From Psychrobacter celer (GTDB taxonomy: Bacteria; Pseudomonadota; Gammaproteobacteria; Pseudomonadales; Moraxellaceae): a DNA stretch of 37,102 nt. The notes under the pieces were generated by a model. It saw nothing but the letters and a program-made list of their open reading frames with translations. It ran no database searches and was not told the origin of the DNA. A program made the position numbers and the translations under genes. The stretch spans positions 1 through 37,102 of the forward strand of contig NZ_JABASU010000026.1 in assembly GCF_016107555.1 (NCBI RefSeq). The letters are read 5' to 3'. This document shows, piece after piece, positions 23,740 through 32,622 of this stretch; the first letter of the stretch is position 1, and each line of letters opens with the position of its first letter.

Positions 23740-26382
23740 ATGTCTACTGCTGAAACAGATACCCAAATTATCAACCCTGAAATGCCTGATGTGCCACCGC
23801 AAGCACCCAGCAAAATCAATCTAAAAGACTATCAAAAGCCAAGCTTTGCTGTCGAAACGGTCGATTTGGATATCAAGCTATATGAAGACCACGCGCAGGT
23901 AGCTAGCACGCTACAGATGGTGCGCCAAAGTGCAGGGGATCTTGTGCTATTTGGTGAGGATTTGGCGCTACTGGCAATCACTATGAACGGCGAGTCATTG
24001 CCCTCCGAGCGCTATCAACATAGGGCAGGTAAACTGACGATAGCAGATGCCCCTGATGACGTTACTTTAGAGATACAAGTGCGCATCTGTCCGCAGACCA
24101 ACACAGCGCTTGAGGGGTTATATATGGCGGGCAGTGGCGACGATACCATGTTTGTCACTCAGTGCGAGCCTGAGGGGTTTCGTAAGATCACTTTTTATCC
24201 AGATCGTCCTGATGTGCTGGCGGTATTTACTACGCGCTTGGAGGCGGATAAACGTTATCCAACGCTGCTGGCCAATGGTAATTTGGTAGAGGCGGGCGAC
24301 GTCAGTGGTACACCAGACCGTCATTATGCCATCTGGCATGACCCAACCAACAAGCCAAGCTATTTGTTTGCTTGCGTCATCGCTGATTTGGATGTCTTGA
24401 CGGATTCATACACCACCAGTGAAGGGCGCGAGGTGACGCTTGAGCTTTATGCCAAGTCTGCCGATATCGATAAGTGCGATGTCGGTATGCAGGCGCTAAA
24501 AGACGCCATGCGCTGGGACGAGATCAACTATGGCCGCGCTTATGATTTAGACCGTTATATGATCGTCGCTGTCAGTCAATTTAATATGGGCGCGATGGAA
24601 AACAAAGGCCTAAATATCTTTAATACCGCTTGCGTGCTATCTAGTCCTGAGACGACTACAGATGCGCGCAGTTTTAGTGTCAAATCTATCATCGCCCACG
24701 AGTATTTTCATAACTGGACGGGCAACCGCATTACCTGCCGTGATTGGTTTCAGCTGTGTCTAAAAGAAGGCCTTACGGTGTACCGTGATCAGTCGTTTTC
24801 TGCCGATCAGCAATCAAGCGCGGTACAGCGTATCGATGATGTGGCCACCTTACGCGCGCATCAGTTTGCTGAGGATGCAGGGCCGCTTGCGCATCCTGTG
24901 CGCCCTGAGAGTTTTGTTGAGATTAATAATTTTTATACGACGACTGTCTATGAAAAAGGCGCTGAAATCGTGCGTATGATTGCCAATACGCTAGGGCCAG
25001 TCAACTTCCGAAAAGGGACAGATGAGTATTTTCGCCGTTATGATGGGCAAGCGGTGACGGTGGAGGACTTCTTATCTGCGCTCAGTATTACCGATAGCAA
25101 GATTGAGGACTTTATCGACTGGTATCGCCAGCCTGGTACGCCTGTGGTGACAGGGCACCAAGACTATGACAGCGACACGCAGACTTTGACCATTACGTTG
25201 AGTCAAAAAACTCGCCATGTCGCAGGTTTTGATGCGCCAAAGCCTCTGCCGATACCTGTAGCGACGGCACTGTTTGATCGAAATGCTGGCAATATCGTCG
25301 CCGAGCGTATGTTGCTGCTTGATCAAGAAACACAAGCCTTCGTCTTTGAAAATGTGACTAGCGAGCCTGTGGTATCGCTATTACGTGATTTTAGTGCCCC
25401 TGTGCAGCTCAACTATGCTTATCAAGATGCTGATTTGGCGTTTTTACTTGAGCACGAGACCAATGGTTTTAACCGCTGGCAAGTGACGCAGATGCTGGTC
25501 AATCGTATCTTGCTACAAAACAAAGGCGAGAAAAGTAGCCCAGATATTTATCTGCATGCATTGGCGCAGACATTGCCTGTGCTTGCCGCCGAGGATGCGA
25601 TGCTGGCGGCACGCTTACTGGATATTCCATCCGCGCAGGAGCTGGCTTCTGCCATACCGCAGGACTATGACCCAGAGGCGATCAAAGCGCAGCGCGAAGG
25701 TTTATATCAACAGCTGGCTTTGGCATTAAAAGATGAGTGGGCAAAGCTTTATAAGCAGCTACCCATACAGGCGTATCAAGACAGTGCTGATGCTCGCGGC
25801 AGACGTGCGCTGCGTAATGTGGTACTCGATATGGCAGTGACCGCCAACGTTGATGGGGCTGCTGAATGGGCGCAGCAGCAATATGACAATGCCAGCTGTA
25901 TGACAGAGCGTTTTGGCGCGTTAAAGGTGATGGTCAATCATCAACTGGCAAAAGCTGATGACTATCTAGCAGATTTTTATGAGCGCTTCCAAGACAATGA
26001 TTTGGTCATTGACTTGTGGTTTAGTGTGCAGGCGTCTGCCGATACGGTCACCCCTGACGCCATCACTGCATTGCTTACCCATAAGGACTTTGATTGGAAT
26101 ACGCCCAACCGTGTCCGCTCGGTCGTCGGTGCCTTTGCATCGCAGCCTACCGTACTCTGGACAGCTGATGGACTGGATATCTATACCGGTGTCATCAAAA
26201 AGCTGGATACTGCCAATCCAGTATTGGCATCGCGCTTATTACAAGTGCTGGCGCGCTGGAACACTTTGGCTGAGCCGCGCCGTCAGATGGCGCACGAGCA
26301 GCTGCTTGAGTTACAAAAGCAGGTATCGTCTAAGCATGTACTTGAGAGTTTAGAGAGTGTGCTTGGGTCTGCAGGTGAGTAG
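23740..26382 (+). CDS. pepN: Aminopeptidase N (M1 zinc metallopeptidase)
   Basis: An 880-residue cytosolic aminopeptidase of E. coli PepN type, close to the usual ~870. The exopeptidase motif GAMEN is at residues 284-288, and the zinc site HEYFH (320-324) is followed after 18 residues by Glu343 (LKEGLTVYRD), the HExxH-x18-E pattern. The N-terminal beta domain has QCEPEGFRKITFYPDRPDV; the C-terminal third is the helical DUF3458-type domain. It trims N-terminal residues from peptides in protein turnover. Start ATG 23740 has AGGAA upstream. Confidence 0.95.
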   Translation: MSTAETDTQIINPEMPDVPPQAPSKINLKDYQKPSFAVETVDLDIKLYEDHAQVASTLQMVRQSAGDLVLFGEDLALLAITMNGESLPSERYQHRAGKLTIADAPDDVTLEIQVRICPQTNTALEGLYMAGSGDDTMFVTQCEPEGFRKITFYPDRPDVLAVFTTRLEADKRYPTLLANGNLVEAGDVSGTPDRHYAIWHDPTNKPSYLFACVIADLDVLTDSYTTSEGREVTLELYAKSADIDKCDVGMQALKDAMRWDEINYGRAYDLDRYMIVAVSQFNMGAMENKGLNIFNTACVLSSPETTTDARSFSVKSIIAHEYFHNWTGNRITCRDWFQLCLKEGLTVYRDQSFSADQQSSAVQRIDDVATLRAHQFAEDAGPLAHPVRPESFVEINNFYTTTVYEKGAEIVRMIANTLGPVNFRKGTDEYFRRYDGQAVTVEDFLSALSITDSKIEDFIDWYRQPGTPVVTGHQDYDSDTQTLTITLSQKTRHVAGFDAPKPLPIPVATALFDRNAGNIVAERMLLLDQETQAFVFENVTSEPVVSLLRDFSAPVQLNYAYQDADLAFLLEHETNGFNRWQVTQMLVNRILLQNKGEKSSPDIYLHALAQTLPVLAAEDAMLAARLLDIPSAQELASAIPQDYDPEAIKAQREGLYQQLALALKDEWAKLYKQLPIQAYQDSADARGRRALRNVVLDMAVTANVDGAAEWAQQQYDNASCMTERFGALKVMVNHQLAKADDYLADFYERFQDNDLVIDLWFSVQASADTVTPDAITALLTHKDFDWNTPNRVRSVVGAFASQPTVLWTADGLDIYTGVIKKLDTANPVLASRLLQVLARWNTLAEPRRQMAHEQLLELQKQVSSKHVLESLESVLGSAGE

Positions 26383-26389
26383 GATAGGA

Positions 26390-26454
26390 TATAGTCGATG
26401 CACTCTAAAAAGCGCGTTTAAATTTATATAACAGTTTTATTTTCAACTGACTAT
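26390..26454 (+). repeat. MITE-like dispersed repeat, 65-bp short form (copy C)
   Basis: Begins TATAGTCGATGCACTC and ends AACTGACTAT. Both ends match the long copies at 13692-13842 and 36890-37026 (TATAGTCGATACACTC; CATTCAGCTAACTATA), but the central ~75 bases, bounded by the inner inverted repeat, are missing. It starts eight bases after the pepN stop and ends just before the terminator. Confidence 0.7.
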
Positions 26455-26463
26455 CATAAAAAG

Positions 26464-26497
26464 CCCGCCCGATATGCGTATCGGGCGGGTTTTTTTT
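26464..26497. terminator. Strong terminator between pepN and aroG
   Basis: CCCGCCCGATA (26464-26474), loop TGCG, TATCGGGCGGG (26479-26489), then eight T. GC-rich perfect 11-bp stem. Adjacent A residues on the left make it usable from the aroG side as well. Confidence 0.93.
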
Positions 26498-26557
26498 AGC
26501 GTATCACAGTATCAATGCTGGGCGTGCTAGCTAGACGATAGCTCTTTGCATTGAGAG

Positions 26558-27640
26558 TTAGCGATTTGGCAAGACGTCTTTGACCATATCACGCAGCTTG
26601 TATAGAGCTGTGACCGTACTGTCCCAATCCAAGCAGCCGTCGGTGATAGATTTGCCATACTCAAGCTGGCTTAAGTCGGCGGTCAGCTTTTGATTGCCGC
26701 CTTTAAGGTGACTTTCGATCATCATACCGATGATGGATTTGTTGCCGTTTTGGATTTGTTCGGCGACGTTCGTGATGACCATTGGTTGTAGATATGGGTC
26801 TTTACCTGAATTGGCATGGCTTGAGTCAATCATGATTTTGCCACTGGCTTTGCCTTTGGCCAGCGCGTTTTCGGCTTGTGCTACAGCCGTTTCATCATAG
26901 TTTGGTTTGCCATTACCACCGCGCAATACCACGTGAGCGTAAGGGTTGCCTTTTGATTTGATGATAGAGACTTTGCCATCTGCTGATAGACCTAAGAAAC
27001 TATGGCCTTCTTTGACCGCTTGCATGGCGTTGACCGCGACTGTCATTCCGCCGTCGGTGCCGTTTTTGAAACCCACTGGACAAGACAAACCTGAGCTCAT
27101 CTCACGGTGTGTCTGGCTTTCAGTGGTACGCGCACCAATGGCTGACCAGCTGATCAAATCCTGCATGTATTGCGGCGTATTTGGGTCCAAGGCCTCGGTG
27201 GCACACGGCAAGCCTTTTTCGTTGAGATCTAACAAAAGCTTACGCGCCGTACGTAAGCCTTTTTCGATATCAAAGCTGTCATTCATGTCAGGGTCGTTGA
27301 TCATGCCTTTCCAGCCCACCGTTGTACGGGGTTTTTCAAAATAGACACGCATCACCACAAATATGCTATCTTCGATCTCTTTTGCCAATACCGCCAAACG
27401 ATCGGCGTATTCGTGAGCGGCTTTAATATCGTGAATAGAGCAGGGGCCGACGACCACAAACAAGCGCTTGTCTTTACCGTCCAAGATATCTTGGATAGTG
27501 TTGCGACCTTTTAGGACGGTATTATAAGCTTTGTCTGACAAAGGCAGCTCAGCTTTTAGCTCAGCGGGAGTGATCAAAGGAATGAATTTTTCAATATTCA
27601 CGTCGTCAATATCTGCATTATGGGTAACTGGTGTTGTCAT
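26558..27640 (-). CDS. aroG: 3-deoxy-7-phosphoheptulonate (DAHP) synthase, class I
   Basis: A 360-residue AroF/G/H-type enzyme that condenses PEP and erythrose 4-phosphate in the first shikimate-pathway step. Signatures: VVVGPCSIHD (PEP and metal site), MRVYFEKPRTTVGWKG, GARTTESQTHREMSSGLSCPVGFKNGTDG (given as consecutive family blocks near 195-225), and IMIDSSHANSGKDP with metal-binding His. Paralogue type (Phe-, Tyr- or Trp-sensitive) cannot be assigned safely, so the symbol is generic. Start ATG 27640 (MTTPVTH) matches family length; an open frame continues 74 codons upstream to 27862 but is not conserved-looking. No clear Shine-Dalgarno. An 11-bp inverted repeat lies 90-125 bases upstream. 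Confidence 0.9.
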   Translation of the reverse strand: MTTPVTHNADIDDVNIEKFIPLITPAELKAELPLSDKAYNTVLKGRNTIQDILDGKDKRLFVVVGPCSIHDIKAAHEYADRLAVLAKEIEDSIFVVMRVYFEKPRTTVGWKGMINDPDMNDSFDIEKGLRTARKLLLDLNEKGLPCATEALDPNTPQYMQDLISWSAIGARTTESQTHREMSSGLSCPVGFKNGTDGGMTVAVNAMQAVKEGHSFLGLSADGKVSIIKSKGNPYAHVVLRGGNGKPNYDETAVAQAENALAKGKASGKIMIDSSHANSGKDPYLQPMVITNVAEQIQNGNKSIIGMMIESHLKGGNQKLTADLSQLEYGKSITDGCLDWDSTVTALYKLRDMVKDVLPNR

Positions 27641-27729
27641 GGTTATATATCGTCTAGCTGATTTATAGGGATATTCATTATGCGGACAAAAGCGCTGGTT
27701 GACAAGGGTAATCATATAGTTAATTAACT

Positions 27730-27766
27730 GATAACTGGAATGAGGAAGCCAAAATCCAGTTATCAT
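27730..27766 (-). promoter_or_regulatory. 11-bp inverted repeat upstream of aroG
   Basis: TGATAACTGGA (27730-27740) and TCCAGTTATCA (27756-27766) are exact complements around 15 bases. The position, 90-127 bases before the aroG start, suits an operator or a leader hairpin. It does not resemble a TyrR or TrpR box that I know. Confidence 0.5.
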
Positions 27767-27966
27767 TGTGACGCCTGCGTTGGATATAAAAACAGGCGGC
27801 GCGTGGTTTTTGTGAGTCAATTTAGCTATTTTGGCCGTCGTCACGTATGATGGCAGCGTCAATGAGCATCGTTATTAGCGTTATCAGGCCTTATGGCCAC
27901 TGACATATGTTATATTTTATAATTGCTTTTATCGTACCTTTATCATCTTCATATCGAGAGCTTGTC

Positions 27967-29298
27967 ATGACAGATTTTGCTACCCTTAACCACTCCCTTG
28001 GTGTGACGCCAGACGCAGCGGTACAGACGCTTGAGAGTCAAAGCACGGCTGAGCTTGTGGTATCTGAGTCAAACGCGGGCCCACTGGTCATCGGTATCGT
28101 CGCAGGTGAGGTGTCAGGTGATAGCTTGGGTGCCGACTTTATGCAGCAGATGAACAATCTGCGCGATGATATTGTTTGGGTCGGTGTCGGCGGCGCCAAG
28201 ATGCAAGCACAAGGATTACAAAGCATCTTTGCATTAGAGCGATTGGCTGTTATGGGGCTGGTCGAAGTGATGGCACAACTGCCAGATTTGCTAAAGGCAC
28301 GCCGTGAGTTATTAGTAGCGTTTCAAAACGCTGCTATCGACTGGTTTATTGGTATCGATGCGCCTGATTTTAATCTGCGGGTCGCAAAAAAACTAAAGCC
28401 CAAAGGGGTTTTTTGTGTTCAGTATGTCAGCCCTTCTATTTGGGCATGGCGTGAGTCGCGTATCCATAATATCAAAGCAGCCACCGATTTGGTACTGTGC
28501 TTGTTTCCGTTTGAGTTGCCAGTCTATGAGCGTCATAACCACCCAGCAATCTGTGTCGGTCATCCGCTGTTACGCACCATAGATCAAGGGCTGCTCACGA
28601 CACCTATCAATCAGCGCCGCAGTGAGCTGGTCTGGCACAATGATGGCTTACAGCAGTTTTTTATTGATCGTTTTGATGAAGTCAGTCAGCTCATTTGTGT
28701 AATGCCAGGGTCGCGGCGCGGGGAGATTACCGCCATCTTGCCTTTGATGCTCGATGGTATTCAAAAATTGATATTACTGGACCCAAAACTGTGTTTTATC
28801 ATCCCTACTGTGGATCAAAACCATCAATATATCGTGCAGGATGTCATCGATAAACGCTCAGAGCAGCTGCGCGCCGCTATTGTGGTGGTCTACGATGATA
28901 GCCAGCCAGCCTTTAGTCAGCAAGCGATGGCAGCAGCCGATGTGGTGATGCTAGCCTCAGGCACCGCGACACTAGAGGCGATGCTGCTTGAGCGACCGAT
29001 GGTGGTGATTTATCAGTTAAATCAGCTGACCTATCAGATCGCCAAGCGTCTGGTAAAAGTGCCTTATGTGGCGTTGCCCAATATCCTAGCAGATGCCGCG
29101 ATAGTGCCTGAACTGATACAAGAGCAGGCGAGTGGGGACAATATCTGCCGTACGGTGATGCGTTTATTACAGCCACGCGCCTATGCCGAGCAAATGAGCG
29201 ATCTGCTTACCACCAAACAGCTATTACAGCAGCAGAGCAACCATGAGCCGGCAAACAGCGTCATCGAGCAATGGTATAAGCAAAACCATCAGCAATAA
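27967..29298 (+). CDS. lpxB: Lipid-A-disaccharide synthase
   Basis: A 443-residue glycosyltransferase (GT19) that joins UDP-2,3-diacylglucosamine and lipid X to form the lipid A disaccharide at the inner membrane. Motifs: IVAGEVSGDSLGADFM (45-60), GIDAPDFNLRVAKKLK, YVSPSIWAWRESRI, CVGHPLL, MPGSRRGEI, and ASGTATLEAMLLERPMVV in the UDP-binding half. It is longer than E. coli LpxB (382) through a ~38-residue N-terminal extension. ATG 27967 (MTDFATL) with GAGAG close upstream is preferred; ATG 27907 would add a hydrophobic 20-residue leader not expected for LpxB. rnhB follows after 138 bases, as often in this gene neighbourhood. Confidence 0.93.
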   Translation: MTDFATLNHSLGVTPDAAVQTLESQSTAELVVSESNAGPLVIGIVAGEVSGDSLGADFMQQMNNLRDDIVWVGVGGAKMQAQGLQSIFALERLAVMGLVEVMAQLPDLLKARRELLVAFQNAAIDWFIGIDAPDFNLRVAKKLKPKGVFCVQYVSPSIWAWRESRIHNIKAATDLVLCLFPFELPVYERHNHPAICVGHPLLRTIDQGLLTTPINQRRSELVWHNDGLQQFFIDRFDEVSQLICVMPGSRRGEITAILPLMLDGIQKLILLDPKLCFIIPTVDQNHQYIVQDVIDKRSEQLRAAIVVVYDDSQPAFSQQAMAAADVVMLASGTATLEAMLLERPMVVIYQLNQLTYQIAKRLVKVPYVALPNILADAAIVPELIQEQASGDNICRTVMRLLQPRAYAEQMSDLLTTKQLLQQQSNHEPANSVIEQWYKQNHQQ

Positions 29299-29436
29299 CA
29301 CATGTCATTTGTGCCGTATGGCAGCACTGTTATGACAAAATACTAAAAATCATGCTAAAAACGATACTAAGAACAATGCTAAAGGCAATGTCACCAAGTC
29401 CAACTTTCACCCCTCAAAAAAAGATATAGCAGTGTT

Positions 29437-30288
29437 ATGAGTAACCCATCTAGTAGTGCCCAGCCTTTGATACCAATTGATATACGTATTGAGCAAGTCG
29501 ATATCAAAGGTCAGTATATTCAACTAGCCGCCCCCATCCATTTGTCTGGTCAACTACATACCTCGGAGCTACAAAGCCAATATGGGCAGACGACAAAGGA
29601 CGCGGTCTTGCCACTACAGATAGGTGTCGATGAAGCTGGCCGCGGCCCTTTGCTAGGCTCTGTCAATGTCGCCGCGGCGCTACTACCTGCCGCGTGGTCG
29701 GGGCTCATAGAAGCGCAGCCGCTAAAGGATACCCCGCTGTCTGTATTGACCGACTCCAAGCAGTTGAGTGAAAAAAAGCGTGACAGGCTCTACCCCTTGG
29801 TGCAGCAGTATGCGGCTGGGTATATCATCGCGGAGATACCAGCCGCCGTCATCGACCAAATCAATATTTTGCAGGCGACGATGCTCGGTATGCGTTTGTG
29901 TACCGAGGAGCTGCTACAAGCAGTTGCCGCCCATTTGACCGCTGTCGGTTATCGCTCTATCGAAGTGCTAGTCGATGGCAATCGCTGCCCTGATTTAGAC
30001 GTTAGTAAGCTTGCCAAGGCAGGTATAGCACCCGCTATGCTCGACTGTCAAGCATGGGTCAAGGGCGATGGCCGTCATACCAGTATCGCCGCGGCCAGTA
30101 TATTGGCAAAGGTGAGCCGTGATAAGGCCATGTATGAATTAGATGCGCAATATCCTGAATATGGCATCGCCAAACACAAAGGCTATCCAACGCGCGCTCA
30201 TATGGAAGCCGTTGCGACGCTTGGCGTGTTACCAGAGCATAGGCGCAGCTTTGCCCCTATAAGAAAGGCGCTGGAGAGCGAATGCTAA
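29437..30288 (+). CDS. rnhB: Ribonuclease HII
   Basis: A 283-residue enzyme that nicks RNA in DNA-RNA hybrids, including single misincorporated ribonucleotides. The four metal-binding acids are D65 and E66 (GVDEAGRG), D180 (LVDGNRC) and D211 ([21 protein letters not shown]), equivalent to E. coli D16, E17, D108 and D126. It is ~85 residues longer than E. coli RnhB: about 50 extra at the N-terminus plus two inserts (near 90-103 and 192-205). The usual GPLxG(P/A) motif reads GPLLGSV. ATG 29437 lacks a good Shine-Dalgarno, but no better start precedes the catalytic core. Confidence 0.92.
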   Translation: MSNPSSSAQPLIPIDIRIEQVDIKGQYIQLAAPIHLSGQLHTSELQSQYGQTTKDAVLPLQIGVDEAGRGPLLGSVNVAAALLPAAWSGLIEAQPLKDTPLSVLTDSKQLSEKKRDRLYPLVQQYAAGYIIAEIPAAVIDQINILQATMLGMRLCTEELLQAVAAHLTAVGYRSIEVLVDGNRCPDLDVSKLAKAGIAPAMLDCQAWVKGDGRHTSIAAASILAKVSRDKAMYELDAQYPEYGIAKHKGYPTRAHMEAVATLGVLPEHRRSFAPIRKALESEC

Positions 30289-30591
30289 ACGCCGACTATG
30301 CTGGTTATGTTAGGGCGTGTTACACATTCAACCATAACACTGACAGCGAGTATTTTTTAGGCGATTCTAAGGTAATTAATTTACGTTTTGTAAGTTTTAA
30401 TGATTTTATTTGATGAGGTATACTTTTTTATTTTTATTACTGATAAAAATAATGAGCAAAAGTTCATTGACTGTATTACAATATAGATACAATCGAATAA
30501 TCGCTGTGCTATCAATGATTAAGGTCAATATGTTGACGCTTCGTAGCGATTGTATTGATCTATATATGAGCGGCGACTGATAGGATAAAAA
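30289..30591. other. Intergenic region between rnhB and the CAP-like lipoprotein
   Basis: 303 AT-rich bases. TTAGGGCGTGT (30310-30320), soon after the rnhB stop, matches the outer 11 bases of the MITE at 23509-23682, but no second end is present. GATACAATCG (about 30486) and CGATTGTAT (about 30548) form a loose inverted repeat. No gene or clear terminator seen. Confidence 0.4.
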
Positions 30592-31782
30592 ATGCCTTTT
30601 AATACATCATCAATGAATCTTGCGACGGCGTTTTTTTTAACGCTTTTTTTGAGCGCTTGTGGCGGTGGCGGCGACGCTAGTAATCGTGATAGCCATTCTA
30701 GCACTAAGCCTGTTAATAAAGAAAAAATCGATCAAGCCGACGAGGGTAGCCAAGCACTAATCAACAGCAGCGCGCTCTCTCATAACGCAAAAGCGGCTTT
30801 GACAGCCAGTAATACCTTTAGTCTGGCGCGTACCAGCTGCGGCCTTAGAGGTTTGTCTGTTGATCCTGCATTAGATGATATTGCTATCGATCATGCCAAC
30901 TATATCAGATATGTATTTGCCAACAGCTCACCAACAGTATTTAACCCTCATTATGAAAGTGAGATGACAGACATCGCGGAAGTGACAGGTAGTAACAATC
31001 CGTTTTTTAAGGGTCGTGACTTTTCAGATCGCCTATTGGCCGCTGACTATCAAAACGCTAGATATAGTGCTACAGAAAACATTGCCCATTCTATCTACTA
31101 TAGCTCAGTGGGGGAGTTGGCCGCTGCCGAGGTGGTAGCAGGGTTGATGGCCAAATCTCTGTTGGCCGCGCCTTATCATTTGCGCTCTTTGATGGTACCC
31201 AAATCCAGCCTAACTGGTACAAGCGTGGTCACTTATCAGCCCTATGGCCGCACAAGTCGCAATAGCCAAGGCTATGTCTTGGTCACTCATGCCTCAGCCA
31301 CAAAGGCAACCCAAGATCGCACGGTCGCTGGTATCTTTACCTATCCTTGTCAGGGAGTGAGCGGCACGGCGACGGCATTATATAATGAGACACCAGACCC
31401 TGTGAAGCATACGGGCCGCGATTTGCGCATAAACCCCATCGGGCAGCCTATCTATATTAACGTACCATCGGCTGAGACGATTGAGGTTAGTAATGTCAAA
31501 TTTTATGATACCCAGCGCAATATAGAGGTGCCTATTGAGCTGCTGGATTATCGTCAAGACCCGTACAAAAACACAGTATATGCCCTGCCAGCGAATGAAG
31601 CCTTTATCTTGCCGATGACCGATGATTTAAAAAGCTGTGAGATTGCACGCCGGCAAGATCAAAGCCAGCAGTGCGGACTCTATGGCAATACTGAATATCG
31701 TGTCAGCTATGAGGTGTTGATTGATAATAAAATCTTACAGCAGCAGTCGTTTAGTTTTACCACAGGTGAAGTGAACTACTAG
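30592..31782 (+). CDS. Lipoprotein with CAP/SCP-like domain
   Basis: A 396-residue lipoprotein: signal peptide with lipobox LSAC at Cys23, then GGGG and a polar linker to about residue 60. Residues 75-240 resemble a CAP (SCP/PR-1) domain: TSCGLRGLSVDPALDDIAIDHANY, then HYESEMTD where CAP proteins often have HxE, FSDRLLAADYQNARYSATENIAHS, similar to the family's DRxxxAGYxxxxxxENI. The C-terminal third (280-396) looks like a beta-rich Ig-like domain ending SFSFTTGEVNY, with a cysteine pair about 15 residues apart. No aspect of function is certain. Start ATG 30592 has AGGA six bases upstream. Confidence 0.65.
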   Translation: MPFNTSSMNLATAFFLTLFLSACGGGGDASNRDSHSSTKPVNKEKIDQADEGSQALINSSALSHNAKAALTASNTFSLARTSCGLRGLSVDPALDDIAIDHANYIRYVFANSSPTVFNPHYESEMTDIAEVTGSNNPFFKGRDFSDRLLAADYQNARYSATENIAHSIYYSSVGELAAAEVVAGLMAKSLLAAPYHLRSLMVPKSSLTGTSVVTYQPYGRTSRNSQGYVLVTHASATKATQDRTVAGIFTYPCQGVSGTATALYNETPDPVKHTGRDLRINPIGQPIYINVPSAETIEVSNVKFYDTQRNIEVPIELLDYRQDPYKNTVYALPANEAFILPMTDDLKSCEIARRQDQSQQCGLYGNTEYRVSYEVLIDNKILQQQSFSFTTGEVNY

Positions 31783-31814
31783 GGGATGCTTTGTCGAACG
31801 CCGCGCCATAAAAA

Positions 31815-31846
31815 AAGGGCTGAATCAAATTGCTGATCCAGCCCTT
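31815..31846. terminator. Bidirectional terminator between convergent genes
   Basis: AAGGGCTGAATCA (31815-31827) pairs with TGATCCAGCCCTT (31834-31846) with a single mismatch and a six-base loop. A-rich on the left and TCTTCT on the right, serving the lipoprotein gene and the DUF924 gene. Confidence 0.82.
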
Positions 31847-31866
31847 CTTCTAAGAAGCGAAAAGAC

Positions 31867-32532
31867 TTAGAACGATGAGTTTGGTTGTTCTAAAAAGGCT
31901 TCTTCTGCCGCTGTCGACTCTCGGTCCAATATGTCGTTACGGTGCGGATAGCGGCCAAACTGCTTGATAATATCTTTATGACGGTGCTCAAAGTCGAGTG
32001 TCATCGCGTCATCTAACTGCTCAAAGAGCGGCAAGTAGCGCTCATGAATCATCAAAGATTCAGAGTGCATAAATGGCATAATCATAAATTTTCGCCACTG
32101 CGCGGGGAGGGTGTCGAAATGTGGTTGTTGAATGGCTTCTTGCGCCAATACCAGTGCCATGCCATCTTGTGCAAAGGCATTGGCTTGCCCGCGGTACAGA
32201 TTGCGCGAAAACTGATCGAGCACAATAATCTCAGCCAAGCGTCCTGCTAGAGCAGTGATGGAGCTGTTGCTATCTGCTGCGGCGTTGGCGATACGCCAGG
32301 TGACACATTCGCCTTGTTTGGCGGCTTGCCAAATCCTACCAAATTTTTCTCTTATTTTTTGATCAAAGGCATCGTTTTTTTCAAACCAATACGCCTCATT
32401 GTCTTTATCAAACCAAAAATCTAAAACCGCCCGCGCATCGGCATCCAGATGCGCTAAATTGATATTTTTTGGTTCAAGCTGAGATAAATTGGCTTGGCTC
32501 GCTGCACTGGAATAATCGGTTGATAATGACAT
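31867..32532 (-). CDS. DUF924 family protein
   Basis: A 221-residue soluble, helix-rich protein with DUF924 signatures: AVLDFWFDKDNEAYWFEKNDAFDQKIREKFG (family start, residues 35-65), GRLAEIIVLDQFSRNLYRG, AQWRKFMIMPFMHSESL, and FGRYPHRNDILDRESTAAEEAFL near the end. The family resembles TPR-like helical bundles and has no established reaction. About 25 low-complexity residues precede the conserved region. It stands alone between a convergent lipoprotein gene and divergent nspC. Confidence 0.85.
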   Translation of the reverse strand: MSLSTDYSSAASQANLSQLEPKNINLAHLDADARAVLDFWFDKDNEAYWFEKNDAFDQKIREKFGRIWQAAKQGECVTWRIANAAADSNSSITALAGRLAEIIVLDQFSRNLYRGQANAFAQDGMALVLAQEAIQQPHFDTLPAQWRKFMIMPFMHSESLMIHERYLPLFEQLDDAMTLDFEHRHKDIIKQFGRYPHRNDILDRESTAAEEAFLEQPNSSF

Positions 32533-32622
32533 AAGATATTCTAATTATAGTGAATTTAGTCTACTATAGCGCAATTATTTATATCTGTCATGATGCCAAC
32601 CGCAGCGATTAGGTAACCACTT

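Noticed and set aside
27641..27862. N-terminal extension of aroG to a 434-residue protein
   Set aside because: The extra 74 residues are unlike DAHP synthases, and ATG 27640 gives the normal family length.
30310..30320. Second copy of the GGGCGTGTCTT MITE
   Set aside because: Only one 11-base end is present and no matching opposite end was found, so it is noted as a lone match, not an element.
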